Assembly: GCA_022843705.1 (NCBI GenBank)
Contig: JALHND010000009.1
Location: 1 to 48,400, forward strand
Reading direction: 5' to 3'
From: Burkholderiales bacterium
Lineage (GTDB): Bacteria; Pseudomonadota; Gammaproteobacteria; Burkholderiales; SG8-41
Length of the DNA stretch: 48,400 nt
This document shows, in pieces, positions 18,364-28,916 of this stretch. Every line of letters starts with the position of its first letter. Positions within the stretch are counted from its first letter, which is position 1. The position numbers and the translations under genes were made by a program. The notes beneath the pieces are model-generated. The model saw nothing but the letters and a program-made list of their open reading frames with translations, had not been told where the DNA came from and searched no databases.

Positions 18364-19872
18364 TCAGGCTTTTTTTGCGACAAACCCGTAGGCCATGTTG
18401 GTGCGCCCCGGCCCTTCCTGCTCGTAGGTTTCCTTGATCTGCGCCACGCGGTCGACGACGATCTCCGCCTGCTGCTTTGGCGTCACGTTGTAGAGCCGCG
18501 CATTGTTGCTGCCGAAGATTGCGGTCTTGACCGGACCGTCGGCCGTGCCCAGCGGCTGGTAGCCGTACTTCTTCTGCATGTCTTCCGGGATCTCGAGCCG
18601 GCGCAGGGCCTCGATCTGCCACTGCGGCGCGCCGGTCCACACCGCATCGGTGCCCCAGACCACGTTGCTGCTGCCGAGGCCCTTGATCAGCGTGCCCATG
18701 ACGGCAGCCCCCAGGCGCGGGTTGGCGGTGGTGGTCCAGGCGAAGAGCTGCCCGAGATCGCCGTAGACGTTCCTGACACCGTACTTCGCCGGGATGTCGG
18801 CAAGATCGGTGACCCACTCGATGCGCCCGGTCTTCTCGAAATGCTCCCAGGCGGACTTCGGCGCATTGGGCCCGGTCCAGCGCCAGCCCGAGTGGTAGAT
18901 CACGAAGTTGAGCTGCGGCCAGTCCTTCGCCGCCTTGCCGACGTCACGCACGTCGGAATACTCGAGCAGGTGCGGAAATTTCTTCTCGATCTCCGGCGGG
19001 AAGAGCCCCTTGTGGATGCAGACGTTTTTCAGGCTCGGGTTGTCCCTGCTCCACTTCACCAGCTTCTCGTAGAAGGGATACATCACCTTCTCGTCATCGA
19101 GGCGGAACGGCCATTTCGACAGGTGCTTGTTGGTGTTGTCGCCGATGGTGTAGCCCTTCCAGGAATCGGGCTTCAGCCGTGCCTGCTCCTCCTCGACCTT
19201 GTCCAGCCAGCCGGGGTGGCCGGGCGTGAATATGGCGTGGGAATAGCTGCGCCGGGTGCCGGCCTCCTTGTTGATCTTCTCGCGGGCGGCGTACTTCATA
19301 TCATTGGTGAGGAAGGAGTACGCCGGATCAACCGAGTACGAGCCGCTGATGCAGCCGACCTTGGTGTCGCTGTCGAGGTAGATTTCCTTGAAGTAGTTGG
19401 GGAACTTCAGGTCATCTATCGTCTGCTCCTTCTCGTTGAGCGACAGGTTCCAGCCCAGCTTGCCCACCGTGGCGCGCTGCGCGACGAAGGTCTTGATCGG
19501 CGTGTCGTCACGCAGGAAATGGGTGTGCATGTCCATGATGAACTGGTTCTTCAGCGCCTTTGCCCGCTCGTTCGCCATCTCCGGCGTGGCGGCCTCGGCG
19601 CGGCTCACCATGTAGAGCGGACCGTAGGTCTCGTTCATCGCGACAAAGGCCGCCGCCATGCCCGCCGCCGACTGGAAAAAGCGGCGGCGGCTGACGCCCT
19701 GTTTGCGCGCGAGTTCGGCGCCGTATTCCTTGACCCGCGCCTCGAACTCGCGCTGCTTGGCGGTCTGCGGCGGCGGCATGTACTCGTCGCTGGACACGCA
19801 CTGCACGGGAATCGGCGACGGAAATATGGATTCTGCGGGGGCGACCTGTTCAAGCTCTTCCGGGCTAAGCAT
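18364..19872 (-). CDS. amidohydrolase family protein with internal-position Tat signal
   Basis: SRRRFFQSAAGMAAAFVA twin-arginine motif; MDMHTHF metal-binding motif; NVYGDLGQ and WGTDAVW late motifs. Confidence 0.82.
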   Translation of the reverse strand: MLSPEELEQVAPAESIFPSPIPVQCVSSDEYMPPPQTAKQREFEARVKEYGAELARKQGVSRRRFFQSAAGMAAAFVAMNETYGPLYMVSRAEAATPEMANERAKALKNQFIMDMHTHFLRDDTPIKTFVAQRATVGKLGWNLSLNEKEQTIDDLKFPNYFKEIYLDSDTKVGCISGSYSVDPAYSFLTNDMKYAAREKINKEAGTRRSYSHAIFTPGHPGWLDKVEEEQARLKPDSWKGYTIGDNTNKHLSKWPFRLDDEKVMYPFYEKLVKWSRDNPSLKNVCIHKGLFPPEIEKKFPHLLEYSDVRDVGKAAKDWPQLNFVIYHSGWRWTGPNAPKSAWEHFEKTGRIEWVTDLADIPAKYGVRNVYGDLGQLFAWTTTANPRLGAAVMGTLIKGLGSSNVVWGTDAVWTGAPQWQIEALRRLEIPEDMQKKYGYQPLGTADGPVKTAIFGSNNARLYNVTPKQQAEIVVDRVAQIKETYEQEGPGRTNMAYGFVAKKA

Positions 19873-20008
19873 GGAACTCCTCCTGGACCAGTGGATGGCT
19901 GAGCATGCGCCGCGCGCGGCCGTTCGGAGACGGATTTTTTCTGGGGAAGCAGCGTCGCAGGAGTGTGCGACGCGGGCCGGGCGGTGTCAAACCGCGCCGG
20001 CAGCGGGT

Positions 20009-20437
20009 CTATTTGACGACCTGAAGGCGGGGCCGGCCGCCGGGTGCGGGCGAATCCGGCTTCGGATCATCCGGTTTTTCGGGAGAAGAAGATTGCATTC
20101 CCGGCGGCACGGTCGACTGGACCTGCGACTCCTCGGGGAAAAACAGGCCCTGCCCGTTCTCGCGCGCGAATATGCCCTGCACCGCGGCAACGGGTATCGA
20201 ACACTCGCGCGAGACGCCGCCGAACCTGGCGGAAAACTGGATCAGGTCCTGGCCAATGGTCAGCTTGTGGGTCGCGTCGTAGCTGAGGTTGAGCACGATC
20301 TCGCCGTTCCTGACGTGTTCCGCCGGAACCCGGGTGTTTTCATCGACCTTGACCGACAGGTACGGCGTGAGCCCGCTGTCGCAGGCCCATTCGTGGACCG
20401 CGCGGATCAGGTAGGGCTTGGTGGAACGTTCCGCCAT
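20009..20437 (-). CDS. sspB: ClpXP protease specificity-enhancing factor SspB
   Basis: STKPYLIRAVHEWACDSGLTPYLSV...NGEIVLNLSYDATHKL...FSARFGGVSREC; adjacent to sspA. Confidence 0.95.
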   Translation of the reverse strand: MAERSTKPYLIRAVHEWACDSGLTPYLSVKVDENTRVPAEHVRNGEIVLNLSYDATHKLTIGQDLIQFSARFGGVSRECSIPVAAVQGIFARENGQGLFFPEESQVQSTVPPGMQSSSPEKPDDPKPDSPAPGGRPRLQVVK

Positions 20438-20448
20438 CGGAGCAGCGC

Positions 20449-21048
20449 CTATTTGCGCATGACCTTTTCGGAGGCGGTCAGCGCGTCGATGTAGGCCGGC
20501 CGGCTGAACAGCCGCTCGGCGTATTTCATCAGCGGCGCGGCCTGCTTGCCGAGCTGGATGCCGTAGTGGTCAAGGCGCCACAGCAGCGGCGCAATCGCCA
20601 CATCGAGCATCGAGAACTCCTCGCCCAGCATGTATTTCTGCTTGGCGAACACCGGCGAGATCTGGGTCAGCGCGTCGCGGATGGTCTGGCGGCCCTTGTC
20701 GGCCTGCTTCTGCGTGCCCTTCTCGATGGCGATGACATGCGAAAACATTTCCTGCTCGAAGCGGAACAGGAACAGCCGGGCGCGGGCGCGCATCACCGGA
20801 TCGGCCGGCATCAGCTGCGGATGCGGGAAACGGTCGTCGATGTACTCGTTGATGATGTTCGACTCGTAGAGGATCAGGTCGCGCTCGACCAGCACCGGCA
20901 CCTGGTTGTACGGATTCATCACCGCAAGGTCTTCCGGCTTGTTGAACAGGTCAACGTCGATGATCTGGAAATCCATGCCCTTTTCGTAGAGCACGAAGCG
21001 GCAGCGCTGGCTGAAGGGGCAGGTGGTGCCCGAGTAGAGTGTCATCAT
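20449..21048 (-). CDS. sspA: stringent starvation protein A / GST-fold protein
   Basis: MMTLYSGTTCPFSQRCRFVLYEKGMDFQIIDVDL; adjacency to sspB. Confidence 0.93.
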   Translation of the reverse strand: MMTLYSGTTCPFSQRCRFVLYEKGMDFQIIDVDLFNKPEDLAVMNPYNQVPVLVERDLILYESNIINEYIDDRFPHPQLMPADPVMRARARLFLFRFEQEMFSHVIAIEKGTQKQADKGRQTIRDALTQISPVFAKQKYMLGEEFSMLDVAIAPLLWRLDHYGIQLGKQAAPLMKYAERLFSRPAYIDALTASEKVMRK

Positions 21049-21165
21049 GATGGTTTATCCGTAACGGAACAGCGATCGGTCATTCTGTGGTTCAACGGGG
21101 ACTGCAGAGGAACAAAGGGGCCGTGACGCGACCGGCGCGCACGGCCCCCGCGGGAAACCCGCGAC

Positions 21166-21933
21166 TCAGTGCACGTCCTTCCAGTATTCCTTCTTCAGCG
21201 CATAGGCAAAGATGAACAGCAGGCCCAGGGCCAGCAGCACGAACATGCCGATGGTCTTGCGGTCATTGCGCACCGGCTCGCCCATGAACACCATGTAATT
21301 CACCAGGTCGGCGACCATCTGGTCATATTCGACGGCGCTCAGCTTGCCGGGCTTGTCGAGTTTCAGCGCCATCTCGGTCTTCTCGTATCCCGCCGCCTGC
21401 ACCTTGCGCTCGGCCAGCACCTGCTCACCCTGCAGTTCCCACAACACATGCGGCATGCCGACGTTGGGATAGACGGTGTTGTTCCAGCCGGTGGGGCGCT
21501 CGGCGTCCCGGTAGAATCCGCGCAGGTAGCTGTAGAGCCAGTCGGCGCCGCTGCCTGCAGAGGATGCCCGCGAACGCGCGGTCACGCTGAGGTCGGGCGG
21601 CGTCGCGCCGAACCATTCCTTGGCGTCCTTCGGATCCATGGCCACCCGCATCAGGTCGCCCACCTTGACGCCGGTGAACACCAGATTGTCGAGAATCTGC
21701 TGGTCATTGAGCCCGATGTCCTGCAGGCGGTTGTAGCGCATGTAGCCCGCACTGTGGCAGTTCAGGCAGTAATTGACGAAGTGCCTCGCGCCGCGCTGCA
21801 GCGATGCCTGGTCGGTTTCATCGATCGGCGCGCGGTCCAGCTTGACGTCGGCACCGGCAGCCAGCGCGATGGCCGGTGCGAACAGCAATGCGGCAATGAA
21901 GGTCTTGAGTTTTTTCATGTTGTCGGCCATCAC
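21166..21933 (-). CDS. petC: cytochrome c1 of ubiquinol-cytochrome c reductase
   Basis: CLNCHSAGYMRYNRL heme motif; C-terminal TM; GTGA overlap with petB stop. Confidence 0.95.
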   Translation of the reverse strand: MMADNMKKLKTFIAALLFAPAIALAAGADVKLDRAPIDETDQASLQRGARHFVNYCLNCHSAGYMRYNRLQDIGLNDQQILDNLVFTGVKVGDLMRVAMDPKDAKEWFGATPPDLSVTARSRASSAGSGADWLYSYLRGFYRDAERPTGWNNTVYPNVGMPHVLWELQGEQVLAERKVQAAGYEKTEMALKLDKPGKLSAVEYDQMVADLVNYMVFMGEPVRNDRKTIGMFVLLALGLLFIFAYALKKEYWKDVH

Positions 21934-23351
21934 ATGGTCACCCGGTCCGGTTCCGGCTTGGTCTTGTCCATCACCGAATACCAGGGCATCAGCAGGAAAA
22001 ACGCGAAATAAAGCAGCGTGCCGATCTGCGAGATCACGGTGCCGACAGGCGTCACCGTCTGCACCCCGTAGTAACCGAGGATGATGAAGTTGATCACGAA
22101 GATGGTCAGCGCGGTGCGGAACAGGGGGCCCTTGTAACGAATCGACTTCACCGGGCTGCGGTCGAGCCAGGGCAGCACGAAGAAAATCAGGGTTGACACA
22201 CCCATCATCACCACACCCCAGACTTTGGCGTCGAGCGCCAGCGGGCCGCCCTTCATCAGCACCACCACAACCAGGCCGATTGCCGCCGCCGCGAGTTTCA
22301 CGCGGGAGTCGCGCGCGGTGAGCCAGATCAGCACGACGTAGGCCGCGACACCGATCGCGAGCACCAGCATGAACTCCTCGGTGATCGCGCGCAGGATCGA
22401 GTAGTACGGCGTGAAGTACCAGACCGGCGCGATGTGCGGCGGGGTTTTCAGCGGATCAGCGGGGATGAAATTGTTGTATTCCAGGAAATATCCGCCCATC
22501 TCCGGCATGAAAAACACCACCGTGAAGAACAGGAACAGGAAGACCACGACGCCGACGATGTCCTTCACCGTGTAGTACGGGTGGAAGGGGATGCCGTCGA
22601 GCGGGCGGCCTTTTTCGTCCTTGTGCTTCTTGATCTCGACGCCGTCGGGGTTGTTCGAGCCGACTTCGTGCAGCGCCATGATGTGCGCGGCGACGAGGCC
22701 CAGCAGCACCAGCGGCAGCGCGATCACGTGGAAGGCAAAGAAGCGGTTCAGCGTCGCGTCCGACACCACGAAGTCGCCGCGGATCCAGGTCGACAGGTCG
22801 GGACCGATCACCGGCAGCGCGTCGAACAGATTGACGATCACCTGTGCACCCCAGAACGACATCTGGCCCCAGGGCAGCAGGTAGCCGAAGAAGGCCTCGG
22901 CCATCAGGCACAGGTAGATCAGCATGCCGAAGATCCAGATCAGCTCGCGCGGCTGGCGGTAGGAGCCGTACATCAGGCCGCGGAACATGTGCAGGTAGAC
23001 CACGACAAAGAAGGCCGAGGCGCCGGTCGAGTGCATGTAGCGGATGAACCAGCCGCCGGGCACGTCGCGCATGATGTATTCGACGGACGCAAAGGCTTCA
23101 GCCGCCGAAGGCTTGTAGTGCATCACCAGGAAAATGCCGGTGACGATCTGGATCACCAGCACCAGCATCGCCAGCGAGCCGAAGAAGTACCAGAAATTGA
23201 AGTTCTTCGGCGCGTAGTACTGCGACAGGTGGTCGCGCCACAGCGACATCAGCGGGAATCGCTGATCGACCCAGGTCAGCACACCGCTGATCGGGGCGTT
23301 GAGCGGGCCGGCGCCGCGGAACTGGACGGGTTCTTTAGGTGTGGATGCCAT
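21930..23351 (-). CDS. petB: cytochrome b of ubiquinol-cytochrome c reductase
   Basis: WFIRYMHSTGASAFFVVVYLHMFRGLMYGSY; SFWGAQVIVNLFDALPVIG. Confidence 0.97.
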   Translation of the reverse strand: MASTPKEPVQFRGAGPLNAPISGVLTWVDQRFPLMSLWRDHLSQYYAPKNFNFWYFFGSLAMLVLVIQIVTGIFLVMHYKPSAAEAFASVEYIMRDVPGGWFIRYMHSTGASAFFVVVYLHMFRGLMYGSYRQPRELIWIFGMLIYLCLMAEAFFGYLLPWGQMSFWGAQVIVNLFDALPVIGPDLSTWIRGDFVVSDATLNRFFAFHVIALPLVLLGLVAAHIMALHEVGSNNPDGVEIKKHKDEKGRPLDGIPFHPYYTVKDIVGVVVFLFLFFTVVFFMPEMGGYFLEYNNFIPADPLKTPPHIAPVWYFTPYYSILRAITEEFMLVLAIGVAAYVVLIWLTARDSRVKLAAAAIGLVVVVLMKGGPLALDAKVWGVVMMGVSTLIFFVLPWLDRSPVKSIRYKGPLFRTALTIFVINFIILGYYGVQTVTPVGTVISQIGTLLYFAFFLLMPWYSVMDKTKPEPDRVTM

Positions 23352-23358
23352 GTTGTGT

Positions 23359-23952
23359 TCAGGCTCCCTTTGAGTCTTCGCCGATCAGGATGCGCGTATC
23401 CGACAGGTATTTGTGCGGCGGCACCACCAGGTTGTCGGGCGCGGGACGGTTCTTGTAGACACGGCCGGCAAGGTCGAACAGCGAACCGTGGCAGGGGCAG
23501 TAGAAGCCGCCCTGCCAGCTGGGATCAAAGGCTTCCGCCTGCTTGGCGAACTTGTCGACCGGCGAGCAGCCGAGGTGGGTGCAGATGCCGACGACGACCA
23601 GGAATTCGTCCTTGATCGCGCGGGTGGCATTGGCGGCGTAGGCCGGCTGCATCGGTTTCTTCGATTCCGGATCAGCCACGTTGACGTCATTGCTGCGGAT
23701 GGTGTCGAGCATTTCCTTGGTGCGGCGGACAACCCACACCGGCTTGCCGCGCCACTCGACGGTGATGCGCTCGCCGGGTGCCAGCGTGCCTACGTCGACC
23801 TCCACCGGCGCGCCGGCCGCTTTTGCGCGTTCCGACGGCATCATGCTGGCCACGAACGGCACCGCTGCAGCACCGGCCGCCACACCGCCGGCCACTGTCG
23901 TGGCAGCGACCAGAAACTGCCGTTTACCCTGATCGGTATCTTTCTCGGACAT
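23359..23952 (-). CDS. petA: Rieske iron-sulfur subunit
   Basis: CTHLGCSP and CPCHGSLFD cluster ligands; N-terminal Tat-like KRQFLVAATTVAGG. Confidence 0.97.
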   Translation of the reverse strand: MSEKDTDQGKRQFLVAATTVAGGVAAGAAAVPFVASMMPSERAKAAGAPVEVDVGTLAPGERITVEWRGKPVWVVRRTKEMLDTIRSNDVNVADPESKKPMQPAYAANATRAIKDEFLVVVGICTHLGCSPVDKFAKQAEAFDPSWQGGFYCPCHGSLFDLAGRVYKNRPAPDNLVVPPHKYLSDTRILIGEDSKGA

Positions 23953-24129
23953 GCCCTTGGTCCCCTTTGACTCTTGCGTCTGCGAAAAAGCGCATATTCT
24001 ACACGCGGAGACCCTGGAAAGTTAAGCAAAAACTGAAAATATTCAATTAATTCATGTGGTTATAAGTATCCACAATACTGCTGGTGACTTGCGGTCAGCC
24101 CACGCTGCGACGCCCGGCCCGTGCCGGCC

Positions 24130-25494
24130 TCAGGCCACGCGGGGAAACTCCAGGCTCACGATGGTGCCGCGTCCCCGCGCGGGTGACTGGATGTCGACCT
24201 TGCCGCCGTGCAGGTGGGCAATTTCGCGGACGATGGCGAGTCCCAGTCCGCAACCCTCGCCAGCCGTGCCGTCGGCGCGATAGAAACGCTCGAAAACCAG
24301 CAGCCGCTGGCTTTCCGGTATGCCGATGCCGTCATCCTCCACCCGCAGCATCGCGATGCCGCCTTCGCTTGCGGTCGATACCGTGATGCGCCCGCCGGAC
24401 GGGGTATAGGCAATGGCGTTGTCGATCAGGTTGGACAGCAGTTCCTTCAGCAGGAAAAAATCGCCGCGCAGCGGTGCCGCATGCAGTTCAAGTCCGAGGT
24501 CGATCCTTTTGCGTATCGCGGCCGGCATCAGGCTCTCCGCAGCCTCCCCGGCGACATTGCGCAGGTCAATGATCCGCATCGAATCCGCCTGCGCGAACCC
24601 CGCTTCGGCCCGCGCCAGTGTCAGCAACTGGTTGGCCAGTCGCACCGCGCGCTCCGTCGACAGCCCGAGCTCCCTCAGCACCCGCAGATGCTCCGCGGGA
24701 TCGCTCTGGCTGAGCCCATACTCGACCTGCATGCGCAGGCCGGCCAGCGGCGTGCGCAGCTGGTGCGCGGCATTGGCCACAAACTGCTGCTGTGACTGGA
24801 GGGTCCGGTCGAGCCGGGCCAGCAGTTCGTTCAGCGCAATCAACAGCGGACGCACCTCCACCGGCGCATGTTCGGGCGGGATCGGCCGCAGGTCGCGATG
24901 CGAACGGGCCTCAATCTCCTCGCGCAGGTGCTCCAGCGGCTCCAGACCCTTGCCGACGCCGAACATCACCAGCACAACCACCGACACGATCAGCATCACT
25001 TCGATGGTGATCATGCCGGTCAGTATCTGCCGGGTCAGCTCGCTGCGCTTGTTCCCGGTTTCCGCGACCTGGACAATGGCGTCGACACCGCGCAGGTTGA
25101 CACGCATGGCGGCCACCCGGACATTTTCGCCGTCGAGCCGGGCATCGTAGAGCAGTTCTCCGGCTTCAAGGAATGTGCCGCCCGGCGGCCGCAACTGCGC
25201 GTCTCCGGCGATCAGCCGGCCGCTCCGGTCGTGGACCGAGTAATAAATGCGATCGAACTGGTCGGTGCGCAGCAGCATGTCCGCGGAGTTCGACAGCGCC
25301 TCCGGATTGACGTCGGGGCGCGAATTGATCAGCCGCGTCAGCGACTGCGCGGTATCGAGGAGCACCCAGTCGTAGGCGGCGGTCACCGGGCGCAGTGCCA
25401 GCGCATGACCGAACAGCGTGGCCACCACCAGTGCCAGCAGCAGCAGCACGGCCAGCCAGCGGAACAGCAGCCGGCGGATGCTAAGCTGCGTCAT
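24130..25494 (-). CDS. sensor histidine kinase (QseC/TctE-like)
   Basis: NAAHQLRTPLAGLRMQVEYG H-box, DNAIAYTPSGG N-box, two TM segments. Confidence 0.93.
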   Translation of the reverse strand: MTQLSIRRLLFRWLAVLLLLALVVATLFGHALALRPVTAAYDWVLLDTAQSLTRLINSRPDVNPEALSNSADMLLRTDQFDRIYYSVHDRSGRLIAGDAQLRPPGGTFLEAGELLYDARLDGENVRVAAMRVNLRGVDAIVQVAETGNKRSELTRQILTGMITIEVMLIVSVVVLVMFGVGKGLEPLEHLREEIEARSHRDLRPIPPEHAPVEVRPLLIALNELLARLDRTLQSQQQFVANAAHQLRTPLAGLRMQVEYGLSQSDPAEHLRVLRELGLSTERAVRLANQLLTLARAEAGFAQADSMRIIDLRNVAGEAAESLMPAAIRKRIDLGLELHAAPLRGDFFLLKELLSNLIDNAIAYTPSGGRITVSTASEGGIAMLRVEDDGIGIPESQRLLVFERFYRADGTAGEGCGLGLAIVREIAHLHGGKVDIQSPARGRGTIVSLEFPRVA

Positions 25495-26161
25495 CGGGGG
25501 TCTTGTCGAGGTAATAACCGAAGCCGCGGATGGAATGGATCTTCACCCCCGCCGGCCCCAGCTTGTTGCGCAGCCGGGAGATGTAGACCTCGACCACGTT
25601 GAGATTCAGTTCTTCGTCGGTGCCGCTGATCGCCGACACGATCTGCTCCTTGCTGACGATCTTGCCGGCGCGCAGCACCAGGAACTCGAGCACGCCCCAC
25701 TCCCTTGCGGTCAGCCGGACCGGGTTGCCTGCAACCCAGACACGTTTCGCGGCGATATCGACACTGAGCTGTCCGCAGACAATCTGCGTTTCCGCCGTCT
25801 GCTGGCCGCGCCGGATCACGGCGCGCATCCGCGCCTCCAGCTCTATCAGTGAAAACGGCTTGATCAGGTAATCATCGGCGCCGAGGTCAAGGCCGTGCAC
25901 GCGGTCGGCCACGGAGTCACGCGCGGTCAGCACCAGCGCCGGCACATAACGTTCCCTCTGCCTTGCCCGGCGCAGCACTTCAAAACCGTCGAGGCCCGGC
26001 AGGCCGATGTCGAGAATGACCAGGTCGTATTCCTCGTGCGCCAGCAGCAGGTCCGCCTCGCGCCCGCCGGTCGCCAGTTCGACGCGATAACCGGCCTGCT
26101 GCAGGTAACGGACCAGCCCGTCACCCAGGGCCTTGTCATCCTCCACGATCAGCACGTGCAT
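25481..26161 (-). CDS. OmpR-family response regulator
   Basis: MHVLIVEDDKALGDGLVRYLQQAGYRVE receiver plus C-terminal winged helix; overlaps the kinase gene. Confidence 0.94.
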   Translation of the reverse strand: MHVLIVEDDKALGDGLVRYLQQAGYRVELATGGREADLLLAHEEYDLVILDIGLPGLDGFEVLRRARQRERYVPALVLTARDSVADRVHGLDLGADDYLIKPFSLIELEARMRAVIRRGQQTAETQIVCGQLSVDIAAKRVWVAGNPVRLTAREWGVLEFLVLRAGKIVSKEQIVSAISGTDEELNLNVVEVYISRLRNKLGPAGVKIHSIRGFGYYLDKTPDDAA

Positions 26162-26399
26162 TCCGGAATCACTCCTGCTTGCGTTCGGCGGACGGTCATG
26201 CGCCGCCTGCAGCATCAGCGCGATGCCGTCATGGACGCACTCTAATTCATCGCCTTGTATTGCCGCAAAAGCAGCTGCCGCCAGGTGCCGCTACGGCGCA
26301 ACACCGCGTTCAGCTTCGCGCAAGCTTCGTCCGGAAAGAATGCAGGAAAGCCGCTGCGGAGCCGGTCAAGGGCGCCGGGGAAGCGCCGGGGCAGACCGC

Positions 26400-26798
26400 C
26401 TATTGCGGCGGCGGATGCGGCATCACGCGCTGCCAGGCGGAAGCGCAGGTCTGCACATAGGGATAATAGGATTGCGAATCCGGGCAGTAATGCCAGGTCG
26501 GCGCCGCACCGGCCTGCGGTGCCCCCTGGGTCCGGGCCGGCGGCACCGGGTTGCCGCGCTCATCGTAGAACACCAGCGGCTCGCGTACGACCACCCGCTC
26601 GCGCAACACCACCGGGGGTGCCGGATGGTAGTACGGATACGGATAGGCATGCGCGGACCACCAGGGCGCGAACACCACCGGCGCACCGATCATCACGCCC
26701 ACCCGCAGCTTCGAATGGCCGCGGCCGCCATGGGCGTCGGCCGGCAGGCTCGCCGCCAGCGTAATCGCGGCCAGGCTCAGCATCAGGGTCTTGCACAT
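26400..26798 (-). CDS. hypothetical secreted protein rich in Pro/Tyr
   Basis: Signal peptide MCKTLMLSLAAITLAASLPADA; YYPYVQTCASAW C-terminal motif. Confidence 0.75.
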   Translation of the reverse strand: MCKTLMLSLAAITLAASLPADAHGGRGHSKLRVGVMIGAPVVFAPWWSAHAYPYPYYHPAPPVVLRERVVVREPLVFYDERGNPVPPARTQGAPQAGAAPTWHYCPDSQSYYPYVQTCASAWQRVMPHPPPQ

Positions 26799-26916
26799 GG
26801 ACAGTTCCTCCGGCATCCGGAATGCCGCCATGATAGCCCCGCGGATGCCCGCGGGCGGCCGTCAAATTGTTTCAGAATGTAACCGCCGGCGCTGCAGGCC
26901 GGGCGCCGGACAGGGG

Positions 26917-27663
26917 TCAGACCGGATTGTCGATGTCGATGAAGCGGTGACTCAATCCGAAACGCTGTGCGAGATGGTCGCCGAGCGCCTGCACCCCGTA
27001 GCGCTCGGTGGCATGATGGCCGGCGGCGATGTAGGCCACGCCGGACTCGCGCGCGGCATGCACGGTCTGTTCGGAAATCTCGCCGCTGATATAGGCATCG
27101 ACGCCGAGCGCGATGGCCTGCTCGAACAGCCCCTGCGCCCCGCCGGTGCACCACGCGATGCGGCGCAGCGGGCGCCCGGGATCGCCGATCAGCAGCGGCC
27201 GGCGCGCAGTTTCCCGCTCGATCCGTTCGCCAAAGCCGGCCAGCGTGATTTCATCCTGCAGGCTGCCATGCACGCCGATGTCCTGCTCCCCGAAGCGCCC
27301 GGAGGGCGTCATTCCGAAACGCAGCGCCAGCTGGGCGTTGTTGCCCACTTCCGGATGGACATCCAGCGGCAGGTGATAGGCAAAGAGATTGAGGTCATGC
27401 GCGAGCAGCGCGGCAATGCGGCGGCGGCGCATGCCGGTGATGCGTCCGTCCTCGCCCCGCCAGAAATAGCCATGATGGACCAGCAGCGCATCGGCGCCTG
27501 CGGCCACGGCCGCTTCGATCAGCGCCGAGGACGCGGTGACGCCGCTGACAATGCGGCGCACATCGGCGCGCCCTTCCACCTGCAGGCCGTTTGGGCAATA
27601 ATCCCGTAAATCAGGGACTTGCAGATAATCCGCAAGATAAGCTTCCAGCGCAGCACGTTCCAT
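26917..27663 (-). CDS. Nif3-like dinuclear metal center hexameric protein
   Basis: [35 protein letters not shown] motifs. Confidence 0.95.
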   Translation of the reverse strand: MERAALEAYLADYLQVPDLRDYCPNGLQVEGRADVRRIVSGVTASSALIEAAVAAGADALLVHHGYFWRGEDGRITGMRRRRIAALLAHDLNLFAYHLPLDVHPEVGNNAQLALRFGMTPSGRFGEQDIGVHGSLQDEITLAGFGERIERETARRPLLIGDPGRPLRRIAWCTGGAQGLFEQAIALGVDAYISGEISEQTVHAARESGVAYIAAGHHATERYGVQALGDHLAQRFGLSHRFIDIDNPV

Positions 27664-27722
27664 GGGTTTCCATCAGTTCACCAGGCAGCGAACATTGTAA
27701 CCGCGCCCCCGCGGCATCCTTC

Positions 27723-28892
27723 ATGCGAAAACTCTGGTTGATCTTCTGTCAGACGGCCACCATCTGCCTCGCCGCGCTGTTTGTCGTCAGCACCCTGCGG
27801 CCGGACCTGCTCAATGGCAACTCTCCCGAGGGCGCCGTGATCACCACCGTCAGGCAGATGGCCGGGGACGGCGGCGTGCCGCGTGCCGCCTCGTACAGCG
27901 ATGCCGCCAGGAAGGCGATGCCGGCGGTGGTCAACATCTACACCTCGCAGGCCGTGAAGCAGCGCCAGCACCCCTTGCGCGATGACCCGCTGTTCCGCTT
28001 CTTCTTCGGCGACCAGCCGGACGCCCAGGTCCAGCCCAGCACCAATCTCGGTTCCGGTGTCATCGTCAGCGAATCCGGCTACATCCTCACCAACAGCCAT
28101 GTCGTCGACGCCGCCGACGGCATCGAGATCGCACTGGCCGACACGCGGCGGGTCAACGCCAAGGTGGTCGGCACCGATCCCGAATCGGACCTCGCCGTGC
28201 TGAAAATCGACCTGCCGAAACTGCCGGCGATCACCTTCAGCCAGCCCGACAGCGCGCGCGTCGGCGACGTCGTGCTCGCCATCGGCAACCCCTTCGGGGT
28301 CGGCCAGACGGTGACGCTGGGCATCGTCAGTGCGCTGGGGCGCAGCCACCTCGGCATCAATACTTTCGAGAACTTCATCCAGACCGATGCCGCGATCAAC
28401 CCCGGCAACTCCGGGGGCGCGCTGGTCGATGTCAACGGCCACCTGATCGGCATCAACACCGCGATCTACTCGAAAACCCCCGGCGGCGCCTCGCTCGGCA
28501 TCGGCTTTGCGATCCCGGTCAGCACCGCGAAAACCGTGATGGAACAGATCATCCAGAACGGTTCGGTGCAGCGCGGCTGGATCGGCGTCGGCGTGCAGGA
28601 CCTGAACAAGGAAATCGCCGAATCATTCCGGATTCCGGAAGCACGCGGCGCGCTGATCACCGAGGTGTTCCGCGGCACGCCGGCGGACCGCGGCGGCGTC
28701 AGGGTCGGCGACGTCCTGGTCGCCGTCGATGGCAAGCCGGTGACCGATTCGGCGACCATGCTCAACCTGATCGCCGCGCTGGTGCCCGGCAGCCAGGCGA
28801 CCCTGCGCGTGTTGCGCGAAGCCAGGGCGCTGGAACTCAAGGTCACCGTCGGCAAACGGCCGAAACAGCCGCGGCGCGATATCACCGAATAA
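27723..28892 (+). CDS. DegS/DegQ-like trypsin-like serine protease with single PDZ domain
   Basis: SHVVD, ESDLAVLK, GNSGGALVD triad regions; N-terminal membrane anchor. Confidence 0.93.
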   Translation: MRKLWLIFCQTATICLAALFVVSTLRPDLLNGNSPEGAVITTVRQMAGDGGVPRAASYSDAARKAMPAVVNIYTSQAVKQRQHPLRDDPLFRFFFGDQPDAQVQPSTNLGSGVIVSESGYILTNSHVVDAADGIEIALADTRRVNAKVVGTDPESDLAVLKIDLPKLPAITFSQPDSARVGDVVLAIGNPFGVGQTVTLGIVSALGRSHLGINTFENFIQTDAAINPGNSGGALVDVNGHLIGINTAIYSKTPGGASLGIGFAIPVSTAKTVMEQIIQNGSVQRGWIGVGVQDLNKEIAESFRIPEARGALITEVFRGTPADRGGVRVGDVLVAVDGKPVTDSATMLNLIAALVPGSQATLRVLREARALELKVTVGKRPKQPRRDITE

Positions 28893-28916
28893 GGCCCGCG
28901 GGCCGTGCCGCCGGCG

